A DNA stretch of 13,737 bases from Candidatus Omnitrophota bacterium (GTDB lineage Bacteria; Ratteibacteria; UBA8468; B48-G9; JAFGKM01), in the NCBI GenBank assembly GCA_023818745.1, contig JAMWBY010000034.1, positions 1 through 13,737 on the forward strand, given 5' to 3'. The notes under the pieces were generated by a model. It was not told the origin of the DNA. It was given only the letters and a program-made list of their open reading frames with translations, and did not search any database. The position numbers were made by a program, and so were the translations under genes. This document shows, in pieces, positions 1-7,387 of this stretch. Every line of letters begins with the position of its first letter. Position 1 is the first letter of the stretch.

Positions 1-1612
1 GGTCAAATATATGCTTTCCTGCACCTTTAATGTTTTCATAAATAAAATCACTTGAAAGAAGGTATCCTATTGCCCATATACATCTTCCAAAACAATCATC
101 TCCTCCATCTGTATCAAGAAAATTTCTGTCATATCCAAGTAAATTATGGAATCTTCCATTTGATTTCTGCATATAATAAATAAAACTCAGATAAGTATTT
201 ATAAGATTTAAACTCTTTTGGTCAATACATAAATTATAATGTTTTGTAACCACAACAAGTGCTCTTGCATTATCATCTGTTGTATATCCAGTTTTCCTGT
301 CAGCCATAGAAAATTTAGCATGTTGTATTATACCAACATCATCTGTCAATGTCTCAAGATGTGTTAGTTTTAAAGGTAAAAGACGGTCTTCAAAATATAC
401 TGAAGCACTTTCACCTCTGCCTGAACTTACTTTGGAAAATAAAGTTAGATACTCCCATGCAACTTTTTCCCATCTCATTTTCTGCCCAAGTTTATACGCC
501 TCTCTTTCAATCTGTTTTTTCTTTTCTGGATTTTTTAGAAGATATATAACAGCTTCACTTATTCCATCAGGGTCCCTGAAATTTACAATAATCCCTTTTT
601 TACCATCTTCAAAGATATCTTTTGCATAAAGATAAGGAGTTGAAATAGATGCTTTACCACAACCAATTGCATAAGATAAAGTTCCACTTGTAATCTGCCC
701 TGGATTTAAATATGGTGTAATATAGATATCAGTAGCAGAAAGATAATCAAGTAATTCTTCAATAGGTAAAAACTTATTCACAAAAATCACATTTTTACTC
801 ACATTTAATCTTTCAGATTCTTTAATTAAAAATTCTCTATAACTTTCTCCTTCCTGCTTTACTATATTGGGATGGGTTGCTCCTATAATCAGATAAACAA
901 CATTTGGAAATTCCTTTATAATTTCTGGTAAAGCATATATAACATATTCAAGTCCCTTCCCTCTGCTTAAAAGTCCAAAAGTTGAAAGAACAATTTTATC
1001 ATTTAAATTCAACTTTTCTTTAAAATAGTTTGTTGGGCGTAAATATGAAAAAGGGACACCATGATAAATTAACACAATTTTTCTCTTACTTATCCCATAA
1101 TATTCTTTTAATAAATTTTGAGCTATATTTGTCATAACAACAACATAGGAACTTTTTTCTGCAATTTTCCTTACAATTTCTCTCATTTTCTGTGGAGGTG
1201 AAGGCAAAACAGTATGAAAGGTTGTTACACAGGGTTTTTTGAGGTTGTTTAAAAATTCAAATAAATATTCACCGAATTCACCACCAAAAATTCCAAATTC
1301 ATGCTGAATGTTTACAATTTCAATATCTGAATTATTTATAAATTCAACTGCTTTTTTATAATCCTCAATTTCTTCTATTGTGATAACTTTTACAACTTCT
1401 TCAGGATATTTATATTGATCAACTTTGCTATTTAAAGCAATAACTCTTGAAGGGATTAAAATATTATAATTGTCAATGTTTTTCAACAAATCATGTGTGA
1501 AAGTAGCAATTCCACATGGTTTTGGAATATATGTTGAAAGAAAACATATTTTGGGTTTATAAATACTATACTCTGTTGGCTTAAAAAATCTTGTTTTTGT
1601 AATAGGTTCCAT
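1..1612 (-). CDS. GT4-family glycosyltransferase with extra C-terminal domain, 3' end cut by window edge
   Basis: The frame is open from ATG at 1612 to the window edge (537 codons, no stop). Residues about 15-390 form a GT-B glycosyltransferase of family 4: an N-terminal QHEFGIFGGEFG segment near residues 103-114, THDL near 36, and a C-terminal nucleotide-sugar half with GLLSRGKGLEYVIYALP near 211-227 and PYLNPGQITSGTLSYAIG near 302-319. From about residue 400 a second domain starts (LTHLETLTDDVGIIQHAKF, then GYTTDDNARALV) that is not part of the GT fold. It resembles the all-helical toroid-like extension seen on some GT4 proteins encoded beside mannoside phosphorylases; that comparison is from memory. 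The donor and product are unknown. The start lies 4 nt after the stop of the upstream nucleotidyltransferase gene, with no clear Shine-Dalgarno, so translational coupling is likely. Together the pair suggests activated-sugar synthesis followed by glycan or glycoside assembly at the cytoplasmic face. Confidence 0.85.
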   Translation of the reverse strand, partial: MEPITKTRFFKPTEYSIYKPKICFLSTYIPKPCGIATFTHDLLKNIDNYNILIPSRVIALNSKVDQYKYPEEVVKVITIEEIEDYKKAVEFINNSDIEIVNIQHEFGIFGGEFGEYLFEFLNNLKKPCVTTFHTVLPSPPQKMREIVRKIAEKSSYVVVMTNIAQNLLKEYYGISKRKIVLIYHGVPFSYLRPTNYFKEKLNLNDKIVLSTFGLLSRGKGLEYVIYALPEIIKEFPNVVYLIIGATHPNIVKQEGESYREFLIKESERLNVSKNVIFVNKFLPIEELLDYLSATDIYITPYLNPGQITSGTLSYAIGCGKASISTPYLYAKDIFEDGKKGIIVNFRDPDGISEAVIYLLKNPEKKKQIEREAYKLGQKMRWEKVAWEYLTLFSKVSSGRGESASVYFEDRLLPLKLTHLETLTDDVGIIQHAKFSMADRKTGYTTDDNARALVVVTKHYNLCIDQKSLNLINTYLSFIYYMQKSNGRFHNLLGYDRNFLDTDGGDDCFGRCIWAIGYLLSSDFIYENIKGAGKHIFD

Positions 1613-1616
1613 TTCA

Positions 1617-2672
1617 TTAATAAATTTTGGAAAATTCAGTTATAAAAGATTTATCTCCAATTGCAGCATTTACTATATAAGAATTGTTTTTTATAAAAAC
1701 AGAGTTTCCAATTATTGAATTTTTTATAATAGAATTTTCTTCAATAATGACATTTTTAAAAATAATTGAATCTTCAATAAAACAGTTCTTCCCTATAATT
1801 GAATTTTCTCCTATGATGACTTTTCCTTTTGTGTTCACCTTTTCCTCAATAATTACATTTTTATCAACTATTAACTTGCCTTCAATTGAAACTTCTTCAG
1901 CAATATATGTATTTTCTTTTTTTTCTATTTTATCTTGGCTTTTTTTGTAAAGAAGAGAAACCTTGCCATCTATTAAATCAAAATTTGCTTTTTTATATTT
2001 TTCAAGAGTTCCAACATCAAGCCAATATCCATAATGAACATAACCATACATATCTTTTCCTTTTTCAACAAGTAAAGGGAAAGTTTCTTTTTCAACTGAT
2101 ACTTCTTTCCCAGAAGGTATTTCACCAAGAACTTCTGGTTGGAAAACATATACGCCTGCATTTATTGTATCTGTTAAAACCTGCTCCTGTGTGGGTTTTT
2201 CAATAAATTTTGTTATTTTCATATCATCATCAGTAATAATTAAACCATAAGATGAAGGATTACTTACTTTTACCATTCCAATTGTTATATAAGCATTTTT
2301 TTCTTTATGAAAATTTAAAATCTTTTCAAGATTAAAATTTGCAAGTATATCCCCATTAAATACAAAAAATGGTTCTTTCCCTTTCAAAAATTTTTCAGCA
2401 TTTTTTATTCCTCCAGCTGTCCCAAGAGGTTTTTTTTCATATGAAAGATAAAGTTTTAAACCCATATTTTTTCCTATATCAATTATTTTTTTAAATTCTT
2501 CTCCTTTATATCCAACTCCAAGAACTACTTCTTTTATCTGATAACTTCTCAACAATTCAAGTTGATATGAAATAAAAGGTATATTAACAAGAGGTAAAAG
2601 TGCTTTTGGAGTTGTAATTGTAAAAGGTCTTAATCTTGTTCCATATCCCCCTAAAAGTAAAAGCGCTTTCAT
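1617..2672 (-). CDS. Sugar-phosphate nucleotidyltransferase with left-handed beta-helix C-terminus (mannose-1-phosphate guanylyltransferase-like)
   Basis: This 351-residue protein should join a nucleoside triphosphate and a sugar 1-phosphate to give an NDP-sugar. The N-terminal Rossmann-like domain shows the nucleotide-binding signature GGYGTRLRPFT at 8-18, PKALLPLVN at 22-30, GTAGG at 84-88, the metal-binding FNGD at 105-108, EKP at 158-160, NAGVYVF at 171-177 and WLDVGT at 217-222. The last of these is typical of GDP-mannose pyrophosphorylase-like enzymes. Residues about 255-345 are Ile-rich hexapeptide repeats that would fold as a left-handed beta helix, often used for oligomerisation or allostery. 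Substrate is not proven: glucose-1-phosphate uridylyl- or thymidylyltransferase activity is also possible. ATG at 2672 is preceded by AAGGAG with a 4-nt gap and by a good promoter. It is first in an operon with the glycosyltransferase downstream, which probably uses its NDP-sugar. Confidence 0.88.
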   Translation of the reverse strand: MKALLLLGGYGTRLRPFTITTPKALLPLVNIPFISYQLELLRSYQIKEVVLGVGYKGEEFKKIIDIGKNMGLKLYLSYEKKPLGTAGGIKNAEKFLKGKEPFFVFNGDILANFNLEKILNFHKEKNAYITIGMVKVSNPSSYGLIITDDDMKITKFIEKPTQEQVLTDTINAGVYVFQPEVLGEIPSGKEVSVEKETFPLLVEKGKDMYGYVHYGYWLDVGTLEKYKKANFDLIDGKVSLLYKKSQDKIEKKENTYIAEEVSIEGKLIVDKNVIIEEKVNTKGKVIIGENSIIGKNCFIEDSIIFKNVIIEENSIIKNSIIGNSVFIKNNSYIVNAAIGDKSFITEFSKIY

Positions 2673-2721
2673 ATTTCTCCTTCTTTATAAATATTTTACC
2701 CTAAACTTATTTCAGAGACAA
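2673..2721 (-). promoter_or_regulatory. Sigma-70-type promoter and ribosome binding site of the nucleotidyltransferase-glycosyltransferase operon
   Basis: On the minus strand, TTGTCT (2721-2716) is followed by a 17-nt spacer and TAAAAT (2698-2693). The predicted transcription start is near 2686, giving a leader of about 13-15 nt that contains AAGGAG (2682-2677) just before the ATG at 2672. This separates the sugar operon from hypF, which ends 115 bp upstream on the same strand. I saw no hairpin terminator after hypF, so read-through is possible. Confidence 0.6.
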
Positions 2722-2787
2722 AATTTTCTTTTTCCCTCTTTTTTTGCATGTCTATAATGTTTTTAACAAAGAAGTTTTATGGCAACG

Positions 2788-5067
2788 CTAACTTTTAAAA
2801 ACTCCTATAGCTGCCTGGCCAAGGGAAATTCCTCCATCGTTTGGAGGAACTTGTTTATGAATTAAGACCTCAAATTTTTCTTTTTTTAAAATTTCAACCA
2901 CTTTTTCAAGCAAAAAGATATTTTGAAAAACACCCCCTGACAGAGCAACTTTATTTATTTTGTTTTCTTCTCTTAAAATTTTACATACATTTTTAATAAT
3001 ATCAACAACTGTTATATGAAATCTGTATGAAATTTCTCCTACATTTAATTTCCTTTTTAAGTCCTCAACTATTTCAAACAAAATCATTTCAGGGTCAATA
3101 ATATAAAGATTTTTTTCTTTTTTTATTTCATATTTGTAAGGAGGAAGTTTTGAGTTTTTTATTTTCATTTCAAGTTCTATTGCAGATTGGCCTTCATAAC
3201 TTATCTTTTCTCTTATATTTAGAATAGAACTTACAGCATCAAAAAGTCGTCCCATGCTTGAATTTAAAGGAGAATTTATTTTTTTATCAACCATTTTTTT
3301 AATTATTTCCCATTTTCTTATTTCAATTTTTTTAACAAAGTCAATATTTAAATTTAAAAAGGTGTCTCCAAAGACCATATATAAATAAACTGCTCCAATT
3401 CTCCAGACCTCTTTTATTGAAATTTCTCCTCCCTGTAAAGGAAAATATTTCAAATGTGCCCTTCTCTCAAAACTTTCATAATCGCATATTAAAAACTCTC
3501 CACCCCATATATTCCGATCAATTCCATATCCAGTTCCATCAAAAGCAACTCCAATTACCTTTTGGTTTTTACTAAAGTTATCAGCCATACAGGAAGCGAT
3601 ATGAGCATGATGATGTTGGACACTTATTTTTTCTAAATCTGGGAATAACTCTTTTGAGATTTTTGAAGAAAAATAGTCAGGATGCATATCACAAATAACT
3701 ATTTCTGGTTCAATTTCAAGAATGTTTTTAAAAAGATTGACTGAATTTTTATATGCTTGATATGAAAGAAATGTTCCAATATCTCCTATATGTTGACTTA
3801 AAAAAACTTTATTTTCTTTTGTAAAAGCAAATGTGTTTTTTAAATCAGCACCTACTGCAAATATTATTTTTTTGGAATTATAAGGGATAATTATAGGAGA
3901 TGGAACAAATCCTCTTGACCTCCTTATAAAGTAAATTTTTTTATTAAAAATTCTTAAGACAGAATCGTCGCAGTTTATATAAATTTTTCTATTATGTGTA
4001 AGAAAAAAATCAGATATGTTTTTAAGTAATTTTAAAGCAGAATTGTCCTGGTAAATTATTGGATCCTCTGAAAAATTCCCACTTGTCATAATTAAAACAT
4101 TTAGATTCTTTTCAAAATGAAAAATAAGATGATGCAAAGGTGCATATGGTAGGAAAAAACCAAGATAATTATTACCTGGTGCAACTTCTTCTGGGAAAAT
4201 TTCTCCTTTTTTCTTTAATAATACAATTGGGGCTTCCCACGATTCTAATATTTTTTCTTCAGATTTACTTACATAACAATATTTTTTGATTGTTTCTAAA
4301 TCTTTTGCCATAAGTGCAAATGGTTTTTCATATCTTTTTTTTCTTTCTCTTAATATTCTTATGACTTTCTTATTAAAAGCATCACATGCAAGATGGTACC
4401 CTCCTATTCCTTTTATAGCAACAATTTTCCCATTTTTTAGTAATTTAGACGTCTTTTTAATTGCTTCAATACCTTCACATATAAAATTTCCTTTATTATC
4501 AAGAAGTTTTAAAACAGGGCCACAGACAAAACAACAATTTGGTTGAGCGTGAAACCTTCTTGATAATGGATTTTCATATTCTTCTTGACAGATTTCACAC
4601 ATAGAAAATTCATTCATTGTTGTATTTTTTCTATCATAGGGAACATTTTTTATGATTGTAAATCTTGGTCCACAATTTGTGCAGTTTATAAAAGGGAAAA
4701 GATATCTTCTATCTTTTTTAGCAAATAATTCTTTTAAACAATCTTTACATACAGCAATATCAGGTGAAATTTCAACTTCTACTTTTAAATCCTTTTTGCT
4801 TTTTATTATTTTAAAATTTTTTTCTCCCTTTATTTTTACAGGTATTATTTTTATTTCTTTTATATCTGCTCTTGGCGGAGGGTATTTTTTAATTTTTTCT
4901 ATAAAATTTTTTAAATTTTCTTCTATCCCTTCAATTTCAATAAGGACGCCTTTCTGAGTATTACATACAAACCCTGAAAGATTAAATTGATTTGCATATC
5001 TATAAACAGTTGGTCTAAAACCAACTCCTTGAACTCTTCCTTTTATAAAAATTTTAAACCTTTCCAT
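2788..5067 (-). CDS. hypF: Carbamoyltransferase HypF, [NiFe]-hydrogenase maturation
   Basis: HypF converts carbamoyl phosphate with ATP into a carbamoyl adenylate and transfers the carbamoyl group to the C-terminal Cys of HypE, the source of the cyanide ligands of [NiFe] hydrogenases. It is cytoplasmic. All domains are present in the usual order over 759 residues, the normal length: acylphosphatase-like (1-90, GRVQGVGFRP at 10-19); two zinc-finger-like C-X2-C-X18-C-X2-C units (Cys107/110/129/132 and Cys157/160/179/182); a YrdC-like domain (about 200-390, YEKPFALMAKD at 246-256 and TSGNFSEDP at 328-336); and a Kae1-like C-terminal domain (QHHHAHIAS at 484-492, VAFDGTGYG from 507, a C-terminal ALSGGVFQN and NDGGISLGQA). 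It starts 6 nt after the lepB stop with only a weak AAGAAGA upstream, so it probably depends on the lepB transcript. No other hyp or hydrogenase gene is in the window. The gene appears intact. Confidence 0.96.
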   Translation of the reverse strand: MERFKIFIKGRVQGVGFRPTVYRYANQFNLSGFVCNTQKGVLIEIEGIEENLKNFIEKIKKYPPPRADIKEIKIIPVKIKGEKNFKIIKSKKDLKVEVEISPDIAVCKDCLKELFAKKDRRYLFPFINCTNCGPRFTIIKNVPYDRKNTTMNEFSMCEICQEEYENPLSRRFHAQPNCCFVCGPVLKLLDNKGNFICEGIEAIKKTSKLLKNGKIVAIKGIGGYHLACDAFNKKVIRILRERKKRYEKPFALMAKDLETIKKYCYVSKSEEKILESWEAPIVLLKKKGEIFPEEVAPGNNYLGFFLPYAPLHHLIFHFEKNLNVLIMTSGNFSEDPIIYQDNSALKLLKNISDFFLTHNRKIYINCDDSVLRIFNKKIYFIRRSRGFVPSPIIIPYNSKKIIFAVGADLKNTFAFTKENKVFLSQHIGDIGTFLSYQAYKNSVNLFKNILEIEPEIVICDMHPDYFSSKISKELFPDLEKISVQHHHAHIASCMADNFSKNQKVIGVAFDGTGYGIDRNIWGGEFLICDYESFERRAHLKYFPLQGGEISIKEVWRIGAVYLYMVFGDTFLNLNIDFVKKIEIRKWEIIKKMVDKKINSPLNSSMGRLFDAVSSILNIREKISYEGQSAIELEMKIKNSKLPPYKYEIKKEKNLYIIDPEMILFEIVEDLKRKLNVGEISYRFHITVVDIIKNVCKILREENKINKVALSGGVFQNIFLLEKVVEILKKEKFEVLIHKQVPPNDGGISLGQAAIGVFKS

Positions 5068-5073
5068 TCTTCT

Positions 5074-5562
5074 TTAAAAAATTCTAAAATTTTTAAATGG
5101 ATAGTATCTGATTATAACTTTTCCTATTATGTATTTTTTATTAACAGGCCCCCAGATACTGCTATCTTCGCTTTGATTTCTATTATCGCCGAGCAAAAAA
5201 TAAGAATTAAATGGGATTTCAGTTTCTTCTAATTCATAAGATGGTTTTTCCATTATATACGGCTCCTCTAATATTTCTCCATTTATATAAACATATCCAT
5301 TTTTTATCTTTATTTTTTCTCCACCAAGTCCTATAACTCTTTTAATGAGAATTTCTCTTTCTCCTTTTGGTGCATAAAGAACAACTATATCTTTTCTTTT
5401 AATATTTTCTGTCTTTTCACAAATTATTTTATCATTTATATTAAGAGTTGGTTCCATAGAGGATGAGGCAACTCTGAAAAATCTTATACCTTTAATTCCG
5501 AAAAAGTATCCTATAAAAAAAACAATTACCAAAACTATCAAATTTTTAATTAATCTAAACAT
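5074..5562 (-). CDS. lepB: Signal peptidase I
   Basis: This is the membrane-bound serine protease that removes signal peptides from exported proteins. The 162-residue protein has one N-terminal transmembrane segment (about 8-22) and then the catalytic region outside the membrane. Box B is SSSMEPTL with the nucleophile Ser35; box D is LIKRVIGLGGE with general-base Lys74; box E is LLGDNRNQSEDS at 123-134. The short single-anchor form resembles Gram-positive and thermophile enzymes rather than the two-anchor E. coli type. The start at 5562 is well fixed: an in-frame TAA lies 27 nt upstream, no other start codon occurs between, and the membrane anchor begins at once. There is no Shine-Dalgarno; the promoter predicts a leaderless mRNA. 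hypF follows after 6 nt. The two functions have no obvious link, so the pairing may simply be shared transcription. Confidence 0.95.
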   Translation of the reverse strand: MFRLIKNLIVLVIVFFIGYFFGIKGIRFFRVASSSMEPTLNINDKIICEKTENIKRKDIVVLYAPKGEREILIKRVIGLGGEKIKIKNGYVYINGEILEEPYIMEKPSYELEETEIPFNSYFLLGDNRNQSEDSSIWGPVNKKYIIGKVIIRYYPFKNFRIF

Positions 5563-5597
5563 TATAAAATTATAAACCTTGACACTTTACTTGTCTA
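5563..5597 (-). promoter_or_regulatory. lepB-hypF promoter, predicted leaderless start
   Basis: On the minus strand, TAGACA (5597-5592, 5 of 6 matches to the -35 consensus), a 17-nt spacer and a perfect TATAAT (5574-5569) place +1 six or seven bases further on, at 5562, which is the A of the lepB ATG. No Shine-Dalgarno fits between. The elements interlock with the divergent dnaG promoter. Confidence 0.65.
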
Positions 5598-5608
5598 ATG
5601 GGTATAAC
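5579..5608 (+). promoter_or_regulatory. dnaG-rpoD operon promoter
   Basis: A perfect -35 hexamer TTGACA (5579-5584) is followed by an 18-nt spacer and TATAAC (5603-5608). The predicted start near 5615 gives a leader of about 34 nt carrying a strong GGAGG at 5633-5637, 11 nt before the dnaG ATG. It overlaps the lepB promoter: the lepB -35 lies inside this spacer. Confidence 0.65.
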
Positions 5609-5648
5609 TATATAACTTGCAATTTATATTTTGGAGGTTCTTTAATAA

Positions 5649-7385
5649 ATGGGGAATGTTAGTGTAGAAGAAATACTTGAAAAGATAGATATAGTGGAAA
5701 TTGTATCTGAATATGTTAAGTTGAAGAAATCAGGTAGTAGTTATAAAGCATTATGTCCTTTTCATCCTGAAAAGACACCCTCATTTTTTATCCATCCAGA
5801 AAAACAGATTTTTCATTGTTTTGGATGTGGAATAGGAGGGAATGCCATCAAATTTTTAATGAATATTGAAAAAATATCTTTTTATGATGCATTAAAAATT
5901 CTTGCTAACAAAGCAGATATTGAACTTTCAAAAAAAGCAGATATAAAAGAAAGTGAAGAAAAAAAGAAAGCCAAAAAGGCAAATGAATATGCAGCAAATC
6001 TCTATAATAAAGTTCTTTTTTCTCAGTATGGTAAAAGGGCTCTTGAATATTTGTATCAAAGGGACATACGAGATGAACATATCAACAAATTTTTAATTGG
6101 TTTTGCTCCTTCTAATAATTATCTATTAAATAAGATTGAAGAGGAAAGATTGAATAAAGATGAGTTTGTTCTTGCTGCTTTACTTGATGAAGATGGGAAA
6201 GAAGATATTTTTAAAAATAGAATAGTTTTTCCTATTTATAATATAAGAGAAGAAATAATCGGTTTTGGAGGAAGGACAATTGATGACCAAATTCTACCAA
6301 AATATTTAAATACAAGAGAGAATATCCTTTTTAATAAAAGTGCATCTCTTTATGGAATAAACTGGGCAAAGGAGAGTATAAAGTCAAAAGGTTTTATTAT
6401 ACTAACAGAGGGTTATTTTGATGTTTTGAAAATGCATATAAATGGACTTACAAATACTGTTGCACCTATGGGAACTGCGATTACTGATTTGCATTTGAAT
6501 ATATTAAGAAAATTGACAGATAGAATTCTTCTTCTTTTTGATGGAGATGATGCTGGAATAAGGGCTTGTTTAAGGAATTTAGAGCCCATACTTAAAAAGG
6601 GATTTGAGGCAAAAATATGTATGTTACCTGCTGGTTTTGACCCTGATAAATTTATTGATGAATATGGTGTTTCCTCCCTGAATAACTTTATAGAAAAATC
6701 GCAGAATTTTATTGATTTTGCTATTTCTATCAATTCTCAATTATATGATATGAAAAATTCAAGAGCAAGAGCGATTGTTATAAAAGAAGTGCTTAAGTTA
6801 ATATCATATATTTCTGATGAGATTGAAAAATATGAATTTTTGAAAGAACTTGCAGAAAAGATGGATATAAAAATAGAAATTCTTGACAAATATCTTGAAG
6901 AAATAAAAGATGAAAATTTAAGTGAAAAAAATAAAGAAAGATTTTATACAAAGTTAAATGAGCCACAGATGGATGCAGAGAAATTTTTATTTGAAATAGC
7001 ATTTTGTGATAAAAAATACTGGGAAAAACTCTCTCAATATAAAGGACAACTTACTGAAAGAATAGAAGAAATAATTATGGCAGGAGAAAATCTTCTTAAA
7101 AAAGGATTTGAAATAACCCCCTCTTTTTTAATAAATGAATTTGAAGATGAGGGAATAGTAAACTTTATATCTTCCATCGCAATAAAAGATAATAATGAAA
7201 TTCCAGAGGATAAAAAAGAAAAAATTTTTAATGATTGTTTGAAAAAAGTAAAACAGAAAAGATTGTTGAGTGAAATAGAAAATTGTAAAAAAAAGATGAA
7301 AGAAAAAATGGAAAATGGAGATGATTATGAAGAAGAATTAAAAAAGATGCAAAAATTACTATATCAATTGAAAAAGGAGAAGTAA
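5649..7385 (+). CDS. dnaG: DNA primase DnaG
   Basis: DnaG makes RNA primers at the replication fork with the DnaB helicase. At 578 residues it has the usual bacterial length. The N-terminal CHC2 zinc-binding domain carries Cys36, His39, Cys57 and Cys60 (CPFHPEKTPSF, then FHCFGCGIGGN). The core has IGFGGR at 204-209 and PKYLNTRE at 217-224. The TOPRIM domain has Glu254 (LTEGYFDVLK) and the acidic LLFDGDDAG with Asp298 and Asp300, the metal-binding residues. The charged, Lys/Glu-rich C-terminal part (about 360-578) holds the helicase-interaction region but is too divergent to subdivide by eye. The start is supported by GGAGG at 5633-5637. It is first in an operon with rpoD 2 nt downstream; rpsU, which precedes dnaG in many bacteria, is absent. 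Confidence 0.97.
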   Translation: MGNVSVEEILEKIDIVEIVSEYVKLKKSGSSYKALCPFHPEKTPSFFIHPEKQIFHCFGCGIGGNAIKFLMNIEKISFYDALKILANKADIELSKKADIKESEEKKKAKKANEYAANLYNKVLFSQYGKRALEYLYQRDIRDEHINKFLIGFAPSNNYLLNKIEEERLNKDEFVLAALLDEDGKEDIFKNRIVFPIYNIREEIIGFGGRTIDDQILPKYLNTRENILFNKSASLYGINWAKESIKSKGFIILTEGYFDVLKMHINGLTNTVAPMGTAITDLHLNILRKLTDRILLLFDGDDAGIRACLRNLEPILKKGFEAKICMLPAGFDPDKFIDEYGVSSLNNFIEKSQNFIDFAISINSQLYDMKNSRARAIVIKEVLKLISYISDEIEKYEFLKELAEKMDIKIEILDKYLEEIKDENLSEKNKERFYTKLNEPQMDAEKFLFEIAFCDKKYWEKLSQYKGQLTERIEEIIMAGENLLKKGFEITPSFLINEFEDEGIVNFISSIAIKDNNEIPEDKKEKIFNDCLKKVKQKRLLSEIENCKKKMKEKMENGDDYEEELKKMQKLLYQLKKEK

Positions 7386-7387
7386 AG

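Noticed and set aside
1680..1870. Repetitive AT-rich DNA resembling a tandem repeat
   Set aside because: It encodes the Ile-rich hexapeptide repeats of the nucleotidyltransferase C-terminus; the repeat is at protein level and degenerate in DNA.
1684..2206. Two plus-strand open frames of 88 and 106 codons
   Set aside because: They lie antisense inside the nucleotidyltransferase gene, have low-complexity Phe/Ser/Ile-rich products, and lack any recognisable domain.
2722..2787. Rho-independent terminator after hypF
   Set aside because: The region has T/A runs but no GC-containing stem; no convincing intrinsic terminator was found here or after any other gene in the window.
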